Numbered from the stretch's first letter, positions 1-9,088 are shown. The stretch is DNA of 64,000 nt from Vreelandella stevensii S18214 (GCF_000275725.1 NZ_AJTS01000049.1:233716-297715), one strand, 5' to 3'. Notes: a model not told the origin generated them from the letters alone. Numbers and translations are program-made.

Positions 1-2
1 TG

Positions 3-380
3 ATTCTGGCGCTGCGTCATCCGGGGCGCTTCCGTTCGGTATCGGCCTTTGCGCCGATCGTGAACCCGATGAACTGCCCTTGGGGGCAAAAAGCCTTCAC
101 CAGCTACCTTGGGGAAGATCAGACCCGCTGGCGCCAGTACGATGCCTGCGAGCTGGTGGCCAATGGCGCTTCCCGGCAACGGTTGTTCATCGATCAAGGG
201 GAAGCCGATCAGTTCCTGGAAGAGCAGCTGATGCCCGAGCGTCTGGAAGCGGTATGCGCCGAGCATGATCACCCGCTAACGCTGCGCCGTCAGCCAGGCT
301 ACGATCATAGTTACTTCTTCATCGCCTCGTTCATCGAGGACCATTTGCGCTATCATGCGGAGCACCTCATGAAACGTTAA
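3..380 (+). CDS. fghA: S-formylglutathione hydrolase, C-terminal part
   Basis: The frame is open from the window edge, so only the last 125 codons are present. The protein hydrolyses S-formylglutathione to formate and glutathione, the last step of glutathione-dependent formaldehyde detoxification in the cytosol. The stretch SVSAFAPIVNP followed by PWGQKAF is typical of this esterase-D-type alpha/beta hydrolase family. The acid of the triad should lie in the LFIDQGEAD segment and the catalytic His in GYDHSYFF near the C-terminus. The nucleophile elbow is upstream of the window. It is followed 12 bases later by mtgA on the same strand. Confidence 0.9.
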   Translation: MLALRHPGRFRSVSAFAPIVNPMNCPWGQKAFTSYLGEDQTRWRQYDACELVANGASRQRLFIDQGEADQFLEEQLMPERLEAVCAEHDHPLTLRRQPGYDHSYFFIASFIEDHLRYHAEHLMKR

Positions 381-392
381 GGGTACCGAGAC

Positions 393-1109
393 ATGGTCAA
401 TCGCGCGCTGCGCCGAGTTCTTCGTCTGCTTTGGCGTCTTGTTTGGCGTGGCGCGCTGGCCTTTGTGCTGCTCTCGGTGGCGCTGGTGTGGCTGTTTCGC
501 TTCGTGCCGCCGCCGGGTTCCATGGTGATGGTGGAACGCAAGGTACAAAGCTGGGTCCATCGCGAACCCATCACCATCCAGCACCAGTGGCGTAGTTGGG
601 ACAATCTCTCGAATAACGCCAAGCTGGCGGTGATTGCCGCCGAGGACCAACGCTTCCCGATTCATCGTGGTTTCGATGTGGTGGAGCTGCGTCGTGCCTG
701 GGAGGCCAGCCGCGATGGCTCGAGGCTGCGGGGAGCCAGTACGCTCAGCCAGCAAACGGCCAAGAACGTTTTCCTATGGAGTGGGCGCAGCTGGCTGCGC
801 AAAGGGCTGGAAGCGTGGTTCACCCTGCTGATCGAAACCTTCTGGAGCAAGCAGCGGATTCTGGAGGTGTACCTGAACGTGGCCGAGTGGGATACCGGGG
901 TGTTTGGGCTGGAAGCTGCCGCCGACCACTACTTTGGTGCTTCCGGAAGTGCCTTGACCGAGCGCCAGGCCAGCCTGCTGGCGGCCATCCTGCCTAGCCC
1001 GCGCACTCGCAGCGCATCGCGACCCGACGCCCAGGTCGAGCGCCGCGGCCAGTGGATCCGCCAACAGATGCGTAATCTGGGTGGCACGGCTTACCTCGAA
1101 CGGCTTTGA
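393..1109 (+). CDS. mtgA: Monofunctional peptidoglycan glycosyltransferase MtgA
   Basis: A 238-residue GT51 enzyme that polymerises lipid II into glycan strands at the periplasmic face of the inner membrane. An Arg-rich N-terminus and one hydrophobic segment at about residues 20-40 form the anchor. The catalytic motif EDQRFPIHRGFD starts at Glu84. The second GT51 motif reads GASTLSQQTAKNVFLW from Gly114, and the later KQRILEVYLNVAEW motif is also present. There is no transpeptidase domain, and the length matches the usual 230-240 residues. It directly follows fghA, with no obvious functional link. Confidence 0.93.
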   Translation: MVNRALRRVLRLLWRLVWRGALAFVLLSVALVWLFRFVPPPGSMVMVERKVQSWVHREPITIQHQWRSWDNLSNNAKLAVIAAEDQRFPIHRGFDVVELRRAWEASRDGSRLRGASTLSQQTAKNVFLWSGRSWLRKGLEAWFTLLIETFWSKQRILEVYLNVAEWDTGVFGLEAAADHYFGASGSALTERQASLLAAILPSPRTRSASRPDAQVERRGQWIRQQMRNLGGTAYLERL

Positions 1110-1116
1110 ACCTTCT

Positions 1117-1884
1117 TCAATCGTATTGCTCGTCAGCCACGCTGGCCAGCACACCTACCTGTGGCCTGGCGAAATAGTACCCCTGCTGTACCGAAATGCC
1201 CAAGGCCAGCAGGCAGCGTGACTCTGCCCGTGTCTCGACCCCTTCGGCCACCAGTTGGGTGCCCAGCGTGCGCGCCAGGGCGACCAGGCTTTTGAGAATG
1301 GCCTGCCGCCGTGGATTGCCGTCGCAGCCCATGACCAGCTCTCGGTCTACCTTCAGCGTATCCGGTCGCAAATCGGTCAACAGGTTCAGGTTGGCATAGC
1401 CGTTGCCAAAATCATCCAACGACGTGGTGAACCCCATGCGGCGATAGCTATCGATGATGTCGCGCAGGTGTGTTCGGTCGACCACCCGTTCGGTTTCGGT
1501 GATTTCGAAGTTCAGCCGCTCGGTGGGCCAGCCCACCCGGCGTGATGTCTCCAGGGTGGATTGAATACAGGCTTCGGGTTCGTAAACGGCATTGGGTAGA
1601 AAGTTGATCGAGAGGCGCGCTTCCATCCCCAGCGCACTGGCCAATTCGATGGCTTTGACCCGACACGCCTGGTCAAAGCGATACAGCAGGTCGTCGGTCA
1701 CCTGCTCAAGAATGGAAAAAGCGGACTCACCGTTGACGCCTCGTACCAACGCCTCGTAATAGATCACTTCACGACGTGCTACGTCCACGATGGGCTGAAA
1801 GGCCATGGTAAACGCGAACGGTACCGGTGTGTCGCAGCGGTTGCAGACGCCGTTTACCCTGGCGCAATGAGGTTGTGCTGTCAT
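1117..1884 (-). CDS. EAL-domain cyclic-di-GMP phosphodiesterase-like protein
   Basis: A 255-residue stand-alone EAL protein with no membrane segment or GGDEF domain. The EAL signature is at 44-46 (YEALVRG). Metal and substrate residues look intact: Asn94 in SINFLP, Glu127 in FEITE, Asp157-Asp158 in LDDFGNGY, Lys178 in LKVD, Glu214 in AEGVE, and Gln234 in QQGYYFARP. The domain resembles those attached to BLUF sensors, some of which are inactive, so activity is only inferred. The N-terminus has Cys7, Cys14 and Cys17 (C-x6-C-x2-C), which could bind metal or sense redox. It is convergent with mtgA. Confidence 0.85.
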   Translation of the reverse strand: MTAQPHCARVNGVCNRCDTPVPFAFTMAFQPIVDVARREVIYYEALVRGVNGESAFSILEQVTDDLLYRFDQACRVKAIELASALGMEARLSINFLPNAVYEPEACIQSTLETSRRVGWPTERLNFEITETERVVDRTHLRDIIDSYRRMGFTTSLDDFGNGYANLNLLTDLRPDTLKVDRELVMGCDGNPRRQAILKSLVALARTLGTQLVAEGVETRAESRCLLALGISVQQGYYFARPQVGVLASVADEQYD

Positions 1885-1920
1885 GTTCTTCCAAGCCCTG
1901 GAACGATCAAAATTATTAGG

Positions 1921-2844
1921 TTATTTGCTGGCGGATTTGACGACCATCACCACCCCGGCGATGGCAATGAGCATGCCGATGAGCCCCATCAGCGGCAGCC
2001 GCTCATCAAATAGCCACCACGCCTGTAGCGCGGTCACGGGAGGCACCAGATAAAAGAGGCTTGCCACGCGAGAAGCCTCCCCCTTCTTTATCAAGGCCAT
2101 CAGTAACAGGATAGCGGCAATTGACAGAATCAGCACGAGCCAGCCCAGGGTCAGCAGGAAGGTTGTGCTCCACATTATGGAGCGGGTCTCGAACAACAGC
2201 GCCCCCAGGCCCAGCAGGGTGCCTGCTGCCAGGTACTGAATCACTGCACCCGACAGCAGCGGCATGCTGGTGCAGTAGCGTTTCTGGTACAGCGTGCCCA
2301 ATGAAATACCCAGCAATGCGGCCAGTACACTGACCAGTGCCCCCATGCCAAAGCCGCTGAACAGCGAACTGCCAAACTCCAGTTTGCTACCCAGTACCAG
2401 GCAGATGCCCACCAGCCCCAGCGCCAGGCCTAGCCACTGCCGCGCGCCCAGGCGTTCGCCCAGCAGTGGGCCTGCACAGGCGGCGGTCAACAGCGGCTGC
2501 AAGCCCACCAGCAAGGCCGTCAAGCCTGCTGGCATTCCCAGGTAAATGCCATAGAATACGCCGCCAAGATAGGTGGCATGCACGAGCAGGCCCGAGACCC
2601 CGATATGCATCCATAGCCTTGGTGAACTCGGCCATGGAATGCGCATCAGCAAGGTCAGCGGTACGAGCAGCAGCAGCGTCAACACGAAGCGGATAAACAA
2701 AAACGTGAAGGGTTCGGCGTAGGGCAGGCCAAACTTGGCACCAATGAACCCCGTGCTCCATAACAGCACGAAGAGCCCAGGCATGGCAGCCAGCGCGAGC
2801 GAATGGCTGTGCATGTTTTGCAAGGCCTTGAAGTGGCTAGACAT
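1921..2844 (-). CDS. DMT-family (EamA) inner-membrane exporter
   Basis: A 307-residue protein with about ten hydrophobic segments in two repeats, as expected for drug/metabolite transporters of the EamA type. The N-terminal LFVLLWSTGFIGAKFGL and the C-terminal KKGEASRVASLFYLVPPVTAL segment are family hallmarks. The substrate cannot be read from sequence; relatives export amino acids or other metabolites. The start at 2844 is preferred over an upstream ATG at 2973, because an AGGAG lies four bases before it and the extra 43 residues are charged and unlike a membrane protein start. Confidence 0.85.
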   Translation of the reverse strand: MSSHFKALQNMHSHSLALAAMPGLFVLLWSTGFIGAKFGLPYAEPFTFLFIRFVLTLLLLVPLTLLMRIPWPSSPRLWMHIGVSGLLVHATYLGGVFYGIYLGMPAGLTALLVGLQPLLTAACAGPLLGERLGARQWLGLALGLVGICLVLGSKLEFGSSLFSGFGMGALVSVLAALLGISLGTLYQKRYCTSMPLLSGAVIQYLAAGTLLGLGALLFETRSIMWSTTFLLTLGWLVLILSIAAILLLMALIKKGEASRVASLFYLVPPVTALQAWWLFDERLPLMGLIGMLIAIAGVVMVVKSASK

Positions 2845-2987
2845 AAAGCTCCTATTGCCAGCGTGTTGTTTATCTGTTGTTGCGTTCTGTTCTTCTTGTA
2901 ACGTGTTTTTACATAAAAGATTGAACCTGTGCCTGAACCACGCGTCCCACTGTGCACATTCATAACGCGCCAATGAGGTTTCTTACC

Positions 2988-3377
2988 ATGCAACGTATGA
3001 CTGCTTTGTTCTCTGCTGCTCTCCTTGCCACTGGCCTGATGGCGGGCACTGCCCACGCCCAGCAAGCCCAGGACCCGACACAAGATCCGATGGCGACCCA
3101 GCAGGCGCCTGCACAGGATTTTTCTGATCAGCAGCTACAGCAGTTCGCCGATGCTTCTCAAGAAATCGCCGTGATCTCTCAGGAGTACACACAGCGTCTG
3201 CAGGAAGCAGAAGACGAAGCTGCCCAACAGGAAGTTCGCGCTGAAGCCAATGACCGCATGATCGAAGTGGTCGAAGATAGCGGTCTGGACGTCGATACGT
3301 TCAATGCTATCGGACAATCCATCCAGCAGGATCCGGAAATGATGCAGCGTGTACAGGAAATGGCTAGCCAGTCATAA
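2988..3377 (+). CDS. DUF4168 exported protein
   Basis: A 130-residue protein with an N-terminal signal peptide ending near THAQQAQ, then a Gln/Asp-rich helical domain matching DUF4168 (FSDQQLQQFADASQEI at the start, then QEYTQRL, VEDSGLDVDTFNAI and QDPEMMQRV). It is probably periplasmic and its function is unknown. The start at 2988 is preferred because a GAGG lies about ten bases upstream; in-frame ATGs at 2973 and GTG at 2952 would only lengthen the signal peptide. It is a single-gene unit followed by two hairpins. Confidence 0.8.
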   Translation: MQRMTALFSAALLATGLMAGTAHAQQAQDPTQDPMATQQAPAQDFSDQQLQQFADASQEIAVISQEYTQRLQEAEDEAAQQEVRAEANDRMIEVVEDSGLDVDTFNAIGQSIQQDPEMMQRVQEMASQS

Positions 3378-3385
3378 GCCTGTTG

Positions 3386-3404
3386 CCACCGCCTCTGGCG
3401 GTGG
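3386..3404 (+). terminator. GC-rich hairpin just after the DUF4168 gene
   Basis: An 8-bp perfect stem (CCACCGCC/GGCGGTGG) with a TCT loop, nine bases after the stop codon. There is no T tract, so it may act as an RNA-end protector rather than a terminator. Confidence 0.4.
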
Positions 3405-3480
3405 TGAACCATCGAGACAGGCAGGATAGTGCCAGATTTTCCTTAACGTGCGAAGTACCTGCCTGTTCTGTGGTCCAAAA

Positions 3481-3507
3481 GCCCAGCGCCAACGCGCTGG
3501 GCTTTTT
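3481..3507 (+). terminator. Rho-independent terminator
   Basis: A stem GCCCAGCGC/GCGCTGGGC with a 4-base loop followed by TTTTTT, and preceded by AAAA. It ends the DUF4168 transcript about 100 bases downstream of the gene. Confidence 0.8.
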
Positions 3508-3603
3508 TGCGTGGTTCACCCAGGTTGAAGGTTGTCCTCTACCGACGCACACGCCACACTAAATGGCTGATCATTAACCCTTTGAGCCTCTGCAGGAGAG
3601 CGT

Positions 3604-5514
3604 ATGGACGTGGAGCTTCTGGAAATCCGCCAGCACATGGGACAGTTCCCGCCATTCGATGGGCTGTCCGATGAGCTACTGGACGCCATTGCCGCCCGGG
3701 TGGAGGTAAGTTACTTCAAGACGGGTAGCGACATTCTCGAGCTGGGCGCCCCCCTCGATGAGCTGTGCTATATCCGCAGCGGTGCAGTAGAAGTGTATCG
3801 GCGGCAGGGCGAGCTCTACAATCGTCTGGCAGAAGGAGACATCTTCGGTCATTTCAGCCTGCTGCGTAATCACAAGGTGCGCTTTCCTGCCAAGGCCATC
3901 GAAGATACGTTGATCTATTTCATACCCAACGACGTTTTCCAGCGGCTCTGTGAGGAAGACGATGAGTTTGCCGACTTCGTGGAGCTGGAGCGGCCACGGT
4001 TGGAAAGCGCTGCCGAACATCAAAAGAAGTCCAACGACATGATGGTCACGCGCATACGCAAGCTGGTGACACGTTATCCGGTGATGGTGGAGTCCACCAC
4101 CAGCGTTCAGCAGGCGGCACAGCAGATCAGCGCTGCCCAGGCATCAGCCGTACTGGTGATCGAGGAGGGGAGCAATCATCCTCGCTACAGCTTTCAGGAC
4201 AGCGAAGGCAAGACCTGGCAGATGTGCGGCATTCTCACCGACAGCGATTTCCGCACGCGGGTCGTGGCCGAAGGGCTGGCGCCCTCCACGCCCGTGGGCG
4301 ATGTGGTCTCAGAGCGGTTGATTACCGTCCAGTCGGATGCCACGGTCTACGAGGCCATGCTGGTGATGCTGCGCAGTAACGTACATCACTTGCCGGTGTT
4401 GTATCGCCAGCGCCCGGTAGGTGTAGTGCATCTTTCCGATATCATTCGCTACGAGACCCATAGCGGGCTTTATCTGGTCAGCAATATTTTCAACCAGTCC
4501 AGCGCCCAAGGGTTGGCCAGGCTGTTGCCCGATGTGCGTGCTGCCTTTGTACGGATGGTGCAGGAGGGGGCCAATTCACAGATGGTGGGCAGCGCGCTAT
4601 CGACCATCGGGCGCAGTTTTACCCGCCGTTTGCTGGAGTTGGCCGAAGAGTCGCTGGGGCCACCCCCGGTGCCTTACTGCTTCATGGTCAATGGGTCCAT
4701 GGCGCGTAACGAGCAGAGCATCGTGACGGACCAGGACAATGCGCTGATCTTGTCCGATGATTTCGACCCGGACGAGCACGACGCGTATTTCCAGGCGCTG
4801 GCAGCCTTTGTCAGCGATGGATTGGCCGCCTGTGGCTACACCTATTGCAAAGGCGATGTCATGGCCACCAACCGCCAGTGGCGCCAGCCGCTGAGCGTGT
4901 GGAAACGCTACTTCCAGGACTGGATGGCCAACCCCACCCCGGAGAGGTTGCTGCACAGCTCGATCTTTTTCGACCTGGACAGTATCTATGGCGAAGAACA
5001 CTACGTGGAAGCGCTTCAGGACCTGATCGCCCAGACGGCACCTCAGTCGCCGCTGTTTCTGGCCGCCATGGCGCGTAATGCCTTGAACCGTACGCCCCCG
5101 CTGGGCTTTTTCCGCACGTTCGTGATGGAAAAGGATGGCAAGCACAACAACTCCATCAACCTCAAGCGGCGTGGTACGGCGCCCATGGTAGACCTGATTC
5201 GTGTGCATGCGCTGGCCTGTGGCTCCAAAGCGCAGAACTCTTTTCAGCGGCTGAACGACATCAGCCAGACCCAGCTGTTGGCCACCGGGGTCAGCGACAA
5301 GCTGAGTTATGCCCTGGAGTTCCTGTGCATGTCGCGTATTCGCCATCAGGTCATCGACCTGCAGGAAGAGCGCGAGCCGGATAACAACATCGAACCCGAA
5401 AACGTCGAAGACAGCGAGCGGCACACGCTCAAGGATGCGTTTCAGGTGCTCAGCCATGCGCAGAAATTCCTGAAATTCCGCTATCCGATTCCCACGCAAC
5501 GGCAGGGGCGCTGA
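3604..5514 (+). CDS. Cyclic-nucleotide-binding/CBS-pair/DUF294 nucleotidyltransferase-like protein
   Basis: A 636-residue soluble multidomain protein. Residues about 15-130 form a cNMP-binding beta barrel (GDIFGHFSLL). Residues about 155-280 form a CBS pair (CGILTDSDFRTRVV and PVGVVHLSDIIRYETHSGLY). From about 300 comes the DUF294 putative nucleotidyltransferase, with a pol-beta-like GSMARNEQSIVTDQDNALI motif containing the DxD acids, then the DUF294 C-terminal substrate-binding domain. These proteins are thought to be signal-responsive regulators, often beside sodium/solute symporters, but the reaction is unproven. AGGAG sits eight bases before the ATG. The next gene starts one base after the stop. 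Confidence 0.86.
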   Translation: MDVELLEIRQHMGQFPPFDGLSDELLDAIAARVEVSYFKTGSDILELGAPLDELCYIRSGAVEVYRRQGELYNRLAEGDIFGHFSLLRNHKVRFPAKAIEDTLIYFIPNDVFQRLCEEDDEFADFVELERPRLESAAEHQKKSNDMMVTRIRKLVTRYPVMVESTTSVQQAAQQISAAQASAVLVIEEGSNHPRYSFQDSEGKTWQMCGILTDSDFRTRVVAEGLAPSTPVGDVVSERLITVQSDATVYEAMLVMLRSNVHHLPVLYRQRPVGVVHLSDIIRYETHSGLYLVSNIFNQSSAQGLARLLPDVRAAFVRMVQEGANSQMVGSALSTIGRSFTRRLLELAEESLGPPPVPYCFMVNGSMARNEQSIVTDQDNALILSDDFDPDEHDAYFQALAAFVSDGLAACGYTYCKGDVMATNRQWRQPLSVWKRYFQDWMANPTPERLLHSSIFFDLDSIYGEEHYVEALQDLIAQTAPQSPLFLAAMARNALNRTPPLGFFRTFVMEKDGKHNNSINLKRRGTAPMVDLIRVHALACGSKAQNSFQRLNDISQTQLLATGVSDKLSYALEFLCMSRIRHQVIDLQEEREPDNNIEPENVEDSERHTLKDAFQVLSHAQKFLKFRYPIPTQRQGR

Positions 5515-5515
5515 T

Positions 5516-6241
5516 ATGCACGGTATTCGCCCACGCCAGAAAATCACTCAGGCCGACTGGGCTGGCTACATGGCAGCCCGCGCCCAGCGCGCGCAGGACG
5601 AGGCGCTGCAGCGCTTTTTCCGCACTCCCTTGCCAGACCCGGAGACTCCGCTGGCTCAGGTACCCATGGTGGCGCTGGACCTGGAAACCACCGGGTTGGA
5701 CGAGCGTCGCCACGGTATCGTCAGCGTGGGGGCCGTGCCCTTTACGCTGGGGCGGATACCGCTTGCCCAGCGACGTTACTGGGTGGTGAAGCCTGCGCGG
5801 CCGCTGGACGAAGCCTCCATCGCCTACCACCATATCACCCACTCGGAGGTGGCTGACGCCCCTGATCTGGACGAGGTGCTGGATGAGCTGCTGGAGGTGC
5901 TGGCGGGCCGAGTGGTGGTGGTCCATTTTCGCAACATCGAGCGCCCTTTTCTGGATGCCGCCGTGAAGGAACGGCGCGGCGAGGGCGTGCTGTTTCCCAT
6001 GATCGACACGATGTCGCTGGAGGCCAGGCTGCATCGGCAGACCCTGTGGGCGCGCTTTCGCCGCTGGCTGGGAAGGCCGCCGGTCTCGATTCGGCTCAAT
6101 GCCAGCCGTGAACGCTATGGCTTGCCGCCCTACCAGGGGCACCACGCCCTGGTGGATGCGTTGGCCACCGCCGAGCTACTGCAGGCACAAATCGCCAACC
6201 GCTACTCACCGGATACGCCGCTCAAGGCGCTGTGGTGCTGA
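5516..6241 (+). CDS. DnaQ-like DEDDh 3'-5' exonuclease
   Basis: A 241-residue exonuclease-fold protein. ExoI is DLETTG with Asp55 and Glu57, the middle motif is VVVVHFRNIERPFLDAA, and the final motif is HHALVDALATAELL, giving the DEDDh set. It resembles the epsilon-type exonucleases found next to CNB-CBS-DUF294 genes rather than the replicative DnaQ. Probable activity is removal of 3' nucleotides from DNA or RNA. One base separates it from the upstream gene, so the two are almost certainly cotranscribed and translationally coupled. Confidence 0.85.
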   Translation: MHGIRPRQKITQADWAGYMAARAQRAQDEALQRFFRTPLPDPETPLAQVPMVALDLETTGLDERRHGIVSVGAVPFTLGRIPLAQRRYWVVKPARPLDEASIAYHHITHSEVADAPDLDEVLDELLEVLAGRVVVVHFRNIERPFLDAAVKERRGEGVLFPMIDTMSLEARLHRQTLWARFRRWLGRPPVSIRLNASRERYGLPPYQGHHALVDALATAELLQAQIANRYSPDTPLKALWC

Positions 6242-6270
6242 CGGACTAGAGTGGGGGTAGTGGCAAACAC

Positions 6271-6300
6271 AAAACGGGCAGCCCATGGGCTGCCCGTTTT
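6271..6300. terminator. Bidirectional terminator between convergent genes
   Basis: A perfect 30-base palindrome (AAAACGGGCAGCCC and its complement) with A and T tracts at both ends. It serves the exonuclease gene on + and the BCCT transporter on -. Confidence 0.85.
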
Positions 6301-6336
6301 GCGTAAGGCCAGCAAGAAACGCTGGCCAAGGAGGGA

Positions 6337-7977
6337 TCAAACGGCTTTGGGTTCGCTCATCAGCCCTTTGATGATGGCGTAGCAGGCCACCAGCAGGATG
6401 ATGGTGAACGGGAAGCCCGTCGATACGGCCATGGTTTGCAGGGCCGTCAGGCCGCCACCCAAGAGCAGGGCGATGGCAATGGCCCCTTCAATGATCGCCC
6501 AGAACACGCGCTGCGGCTTGGGAGCATCCACTTTGCCACCGGCCGTGATGGAGTCGATGACCAGCGAGCCCGAGTCAGACGAGGTCACGAAGAAGATGAT
6601 GACCAGCAGAATGGCAATGAACGAGGTGATCTGCGACAGCGGCAACTGCTCCAGCATCACGAACAGCTGCAGGTCCACACCGGCGTCACGCACGGCTTCG
6701 ATACCCTGGCTCACGTACTGGTCGATGGCAGTGCCACCGAACGTGGTCATCCATAGCACCGAGACGATCGAAGGCACCAGCAGCACCGAGATCAGGAATT
6801 CACGAACGGTACGGCCACGGGAAACCCGCGCGATGAACATGCCGACGTAGGGTGACCAGGAGATCCACCAGGCCCAGTAGAAGGCAGTCCAGCCCTGGCT
6901 GAAGTTGGCATCTTCACGGCCAAAGGGGTTGGAGAGGGCCGGTAGATGCACCACATAGTTGATCAGGTTTTCGAAAAAGCCCGTGGCAATCAGTAGGGTG
7001 GGGCCTACCGCAATGACGAAGAACAGCAGTGCCGCCGCCATGGCGATGTTGATTTTCGACAGCAGCTGTACGCCTTTGTCGACCCCGGCAACGATAGAGC
7101 CGATGGCAATGATGGTGATGCCGATGATCAACAGGATCATGGTGACATCGCTTTCCGGTGCGCCGAACAGGTAGCTCAAGCCAGCAGCGGCCTGGGTAGC
7201 CCCCAGTCCCAGCGAGGTCGCCAGACCGAACAGCGTGGCAAACACCGCCAGAATATCGATCAGGTGCCCTGGCCAGCCCCATACGCGCTCACCCAGCAGC
7301 GGGTAGAACACGGAGCGCATCGACAGCGGCAGACCCTTGTTGAAGGAGAACAGCGCCAGCGACAGCGCGACCACGGCGTAAATGGCCCACGGGTGCAGAC
7401 CCCAGTGGAAAATGGTCGCGGCCATGCCCAGCGCAGCGGCAGCAGCCGTGTCACCTTCGGCCCCGGCCAGCGGTGCCCAGTCTCCGCCGTCCAGCGAGGT
7501 GCCAAAATGGGTCAGCGGCTCGTTGACGCCGAAGAACATCAGCCCGATGCCCATACCCGCCGCAAACAGCATGGAAAACCAGCCGGTGTAGGTGAAGTCA
7601 GGCTTGGCATCTGCCCCGCCGATACGAATCTTGCCGAGAGGGGATACGATCAGCCCCAGGCAAAGCAGCACGAAGATATTGGCGGCCAGGATGAAGAACC
7701 AGGCCAGGTTGCCGGTTAGAAAACCGAAAATAGAGTCGTAAAGCGGTGCGATGGTGTCCTGTAGCGCCAGCGTGAGGATCACGAACAGCAGTACCACCAG
7801 CGCCGAGATGGTAAATACCTTGCCGTGCAGGTCAAGGCTGAACCCCATGGTGCTGGTGGTAATGTTGTCCTGACCGATCACGTAGTCGGTATCGATCAGG
7901 TTGGCCGGGCCATCTGGGGCAGGAATGCCCTCCGAGACCGGCTCTTCAGGGGGACGTTTAGCGTCTGGGTTTTCCAC
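6337..7977 (-). CDS. BCCT-family betaine/choline/carnitine-type transporter
   Basis: A 546-residue polytopic protein with the BCCT signature: FHWGLHPWAIY, then the Trp-rich WTAFYWAWWISWSPYVGMF and IARVSRGRTVREF. It should import a quaternary ammonium compatible solute, driven by sodium or protons, at the inner membrane, for osmoprotection. The exact substrate cannot be assigned. It starts with GTG at 7977 behind GGAGAGG. No long regulatory C-terminal tail like that of BetP is present. The AT-rich upstream region probably holds its promoter. Confidence 0.92.
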   Translation of the reverse strand: MENPDAKRPPEEPVSEGIPAPDGPANLIDTDYVIGQDNITTSTMGFSLDLHGKVFTISALVVLLFVILTLALQDTIAPLYDSIFGFLTGNLAWFFILAANIFVLLCLGLIVSPLGKIRIGGADAKPDFTYTGWFSMLFAAGMGIGLMFFGVNEPLTHFGTSLDGGDWAPLAGAEGDTAAAAALGMAATIFHWGLHPWAIYAVVALSLALFSFNKGLPLSMRSVFYPLLGERVWGWPGHLIDILAVFATLFGLATSLGLGATQAAAGLSYLFGAPESDVTMILLIIGITIIAIGSIVAGVDKGVQLLSKINIAMAAALLFFVIAVGPTLLIATGFFENLINYVVHLPALSNPFGREDANFSQGWTAFYWAWWISWSPYVGMFIARVSRGRTVREFLISVLLVPSIVSVLWMTTFGGTAIDQYVSQGIEAVRDAGVDLQLFVMLEQLPLSQITSFIAILLVIIFFVTSSDSGSLVIDSITAGGKVDAPKPQRVFWAIIEGAIAIALLLGGGLTALQTMAVSTGFPFTIILLVACYAIIKGLMSEPKAV

Positions 7978-8422
7978 AAAAGCCTCTCCATGTTGGACAA
8001 AAACTGCCGAAGGTGACGGGACGGACCCATGGCAGGCGAATGATGCAATTACTAGGGTAGCAAATGTTGATTAATGTTTATCAACGCAACCGCGACGTAT
8101 CATGAGTGGAAAGCGTCAGTCGGGTAGCGAAAGCTTTTATAATGTGAAAGCGTGATTTTTTATTTTTTTGATTAAAAATTATTATACATGGTCTGTGCCG
8201 GTGTGTCACAACGCGACCGGTAGCTGAGCTGAAAAATGCCACATGTGTCATTTTGAACCTGCCAGATGCCAAGTCGACAGCAACAGTTGGTGTTCATTTT
8301 TTGTTTTTAAATTACTGTTTTTATTTTATTTTTATTTTTTATCGCGCTTTTGGCGTGCTGTGTGCAGTTTCTTGGTAAGACTCAGGTCAAGCAACATCTA
8401 ATCAGTAGTGGAGGCAACTCTT
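7978..8422. other. AT-rich intergenic region between divergent genes
   Basis: About 440 bases with no credible gene, containing several long A/T tracts (around 8150-8185 and 8300-8340). It separates the BCCT gene (-) from a lipoprotein gene (+), so it should contain both promoters. I could not fix a -10/-35 pair confidently. A/T-tract content of this kind is often bound by H-NS-like proteins; that is inference. Confidence 0.5.
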
Positions 8423-8845
8423 ATGGATAAGCAGATTCCCCAGACAACCAAGCGTCGTCCTCGTGTATTGACGCTCTGCATGCTCGCCGCAGCGGTCAGC
8501 ACGCTGGCATTGGCAGGTTGTGGAAATGGTGAAGATGAGATGCCCCCGGCTCAGCAGCCCGAGACCATGGAACAGGATGCGACCTCAGGCCAAGTGCCCG
8601 GTACTACCGAAGGTGACAGCATGATGGGTGAAGAACCCGCTGGCACCATGGGGGACGACCCCATGGCCGCCGATCCAGGTTTGGAAGATGATGCGGCAGC
8701 CACCCAAGAGCCTATGCCCGGTGAGGGCGCTGATATGACCGACCCGCAGGAAGAACCCGGTTTCGGTGAAGGCACCGACCCAATGCCCGGCGCTAATGAC
8801 GAAGTGCCTGCGGATGATGAAGACGACATGACCACGACTCAGTAA
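8423..8845 (+). CDS. Small acidic lipoprotein of unknown function
   Basis: A 140-residue protein with a Lys/Arg-rich start, a hydrophobic signal and the lipobox LALAGC, so it should be lipidated and membrane-anchored. The mature part is low-complexity, rich in Glu, Asp, Met, Pro and Gly (repeated EEPxG, DPM and MPG motifs), and strongly acidic, as is common for exported proteins of halophiles. The ATG at 8423 is chosen over a GTG at 8408 because GGAGG precedes it by eight bases. It is related in style to the gene at 9089. Confidence 0.7.
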   Translation: MDKQIPQTTKRRPRVLTLCMLAAAVSTLALAGCGNGEDEMPPAQQPETMEQDATSGQVPGTTEGDSMMGEEPAGTMGDDPMAADPGLEDDAAATQEPMPGEGADMTDPQEEPGFGEGTDPMPGANDEVPADDEDDMTTTQ

Positions 8846-8924
8846 GGTTTACCGCTCCCTACGATGGCAGGTCGCCCAGCTGTCTGTTCCCTGCGGCTGC
8901 TCCACACGGCCTGTCATCCTTTCG

Positions 8925-8949
8925 CCCCCGCGCCCGCGGGGGTTTTTTT
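8925..8949 (+). terminator. Rho-independent terminator
   Basis: An 8-bp stem CCCCCGCG/CGCGGGGG with a 2-base loop and a T7 tract, about 80 bases after the lipoprotein gene. Confidence 0.8.
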
Positions 8950-9088
8950 GCATCCTGGTCAGTAGCCGCTAAAGTTAAACAGGCAGGCGTTAAACAAGCA
9001 GGTGTTTGGCCTGCCAAATGAATTCAACGATTTCGCTTTCAATAGGGGCGTTTTCAAAAAGAAATTTTCAAAAGGGAAGGAGCACGAC

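Noticed and set aside
4597-5547. A 316-codon - strand frame opposite the CNB-CBS-DUF294 gene
   Set aside because: Composition and position are those of an antisense shadow.
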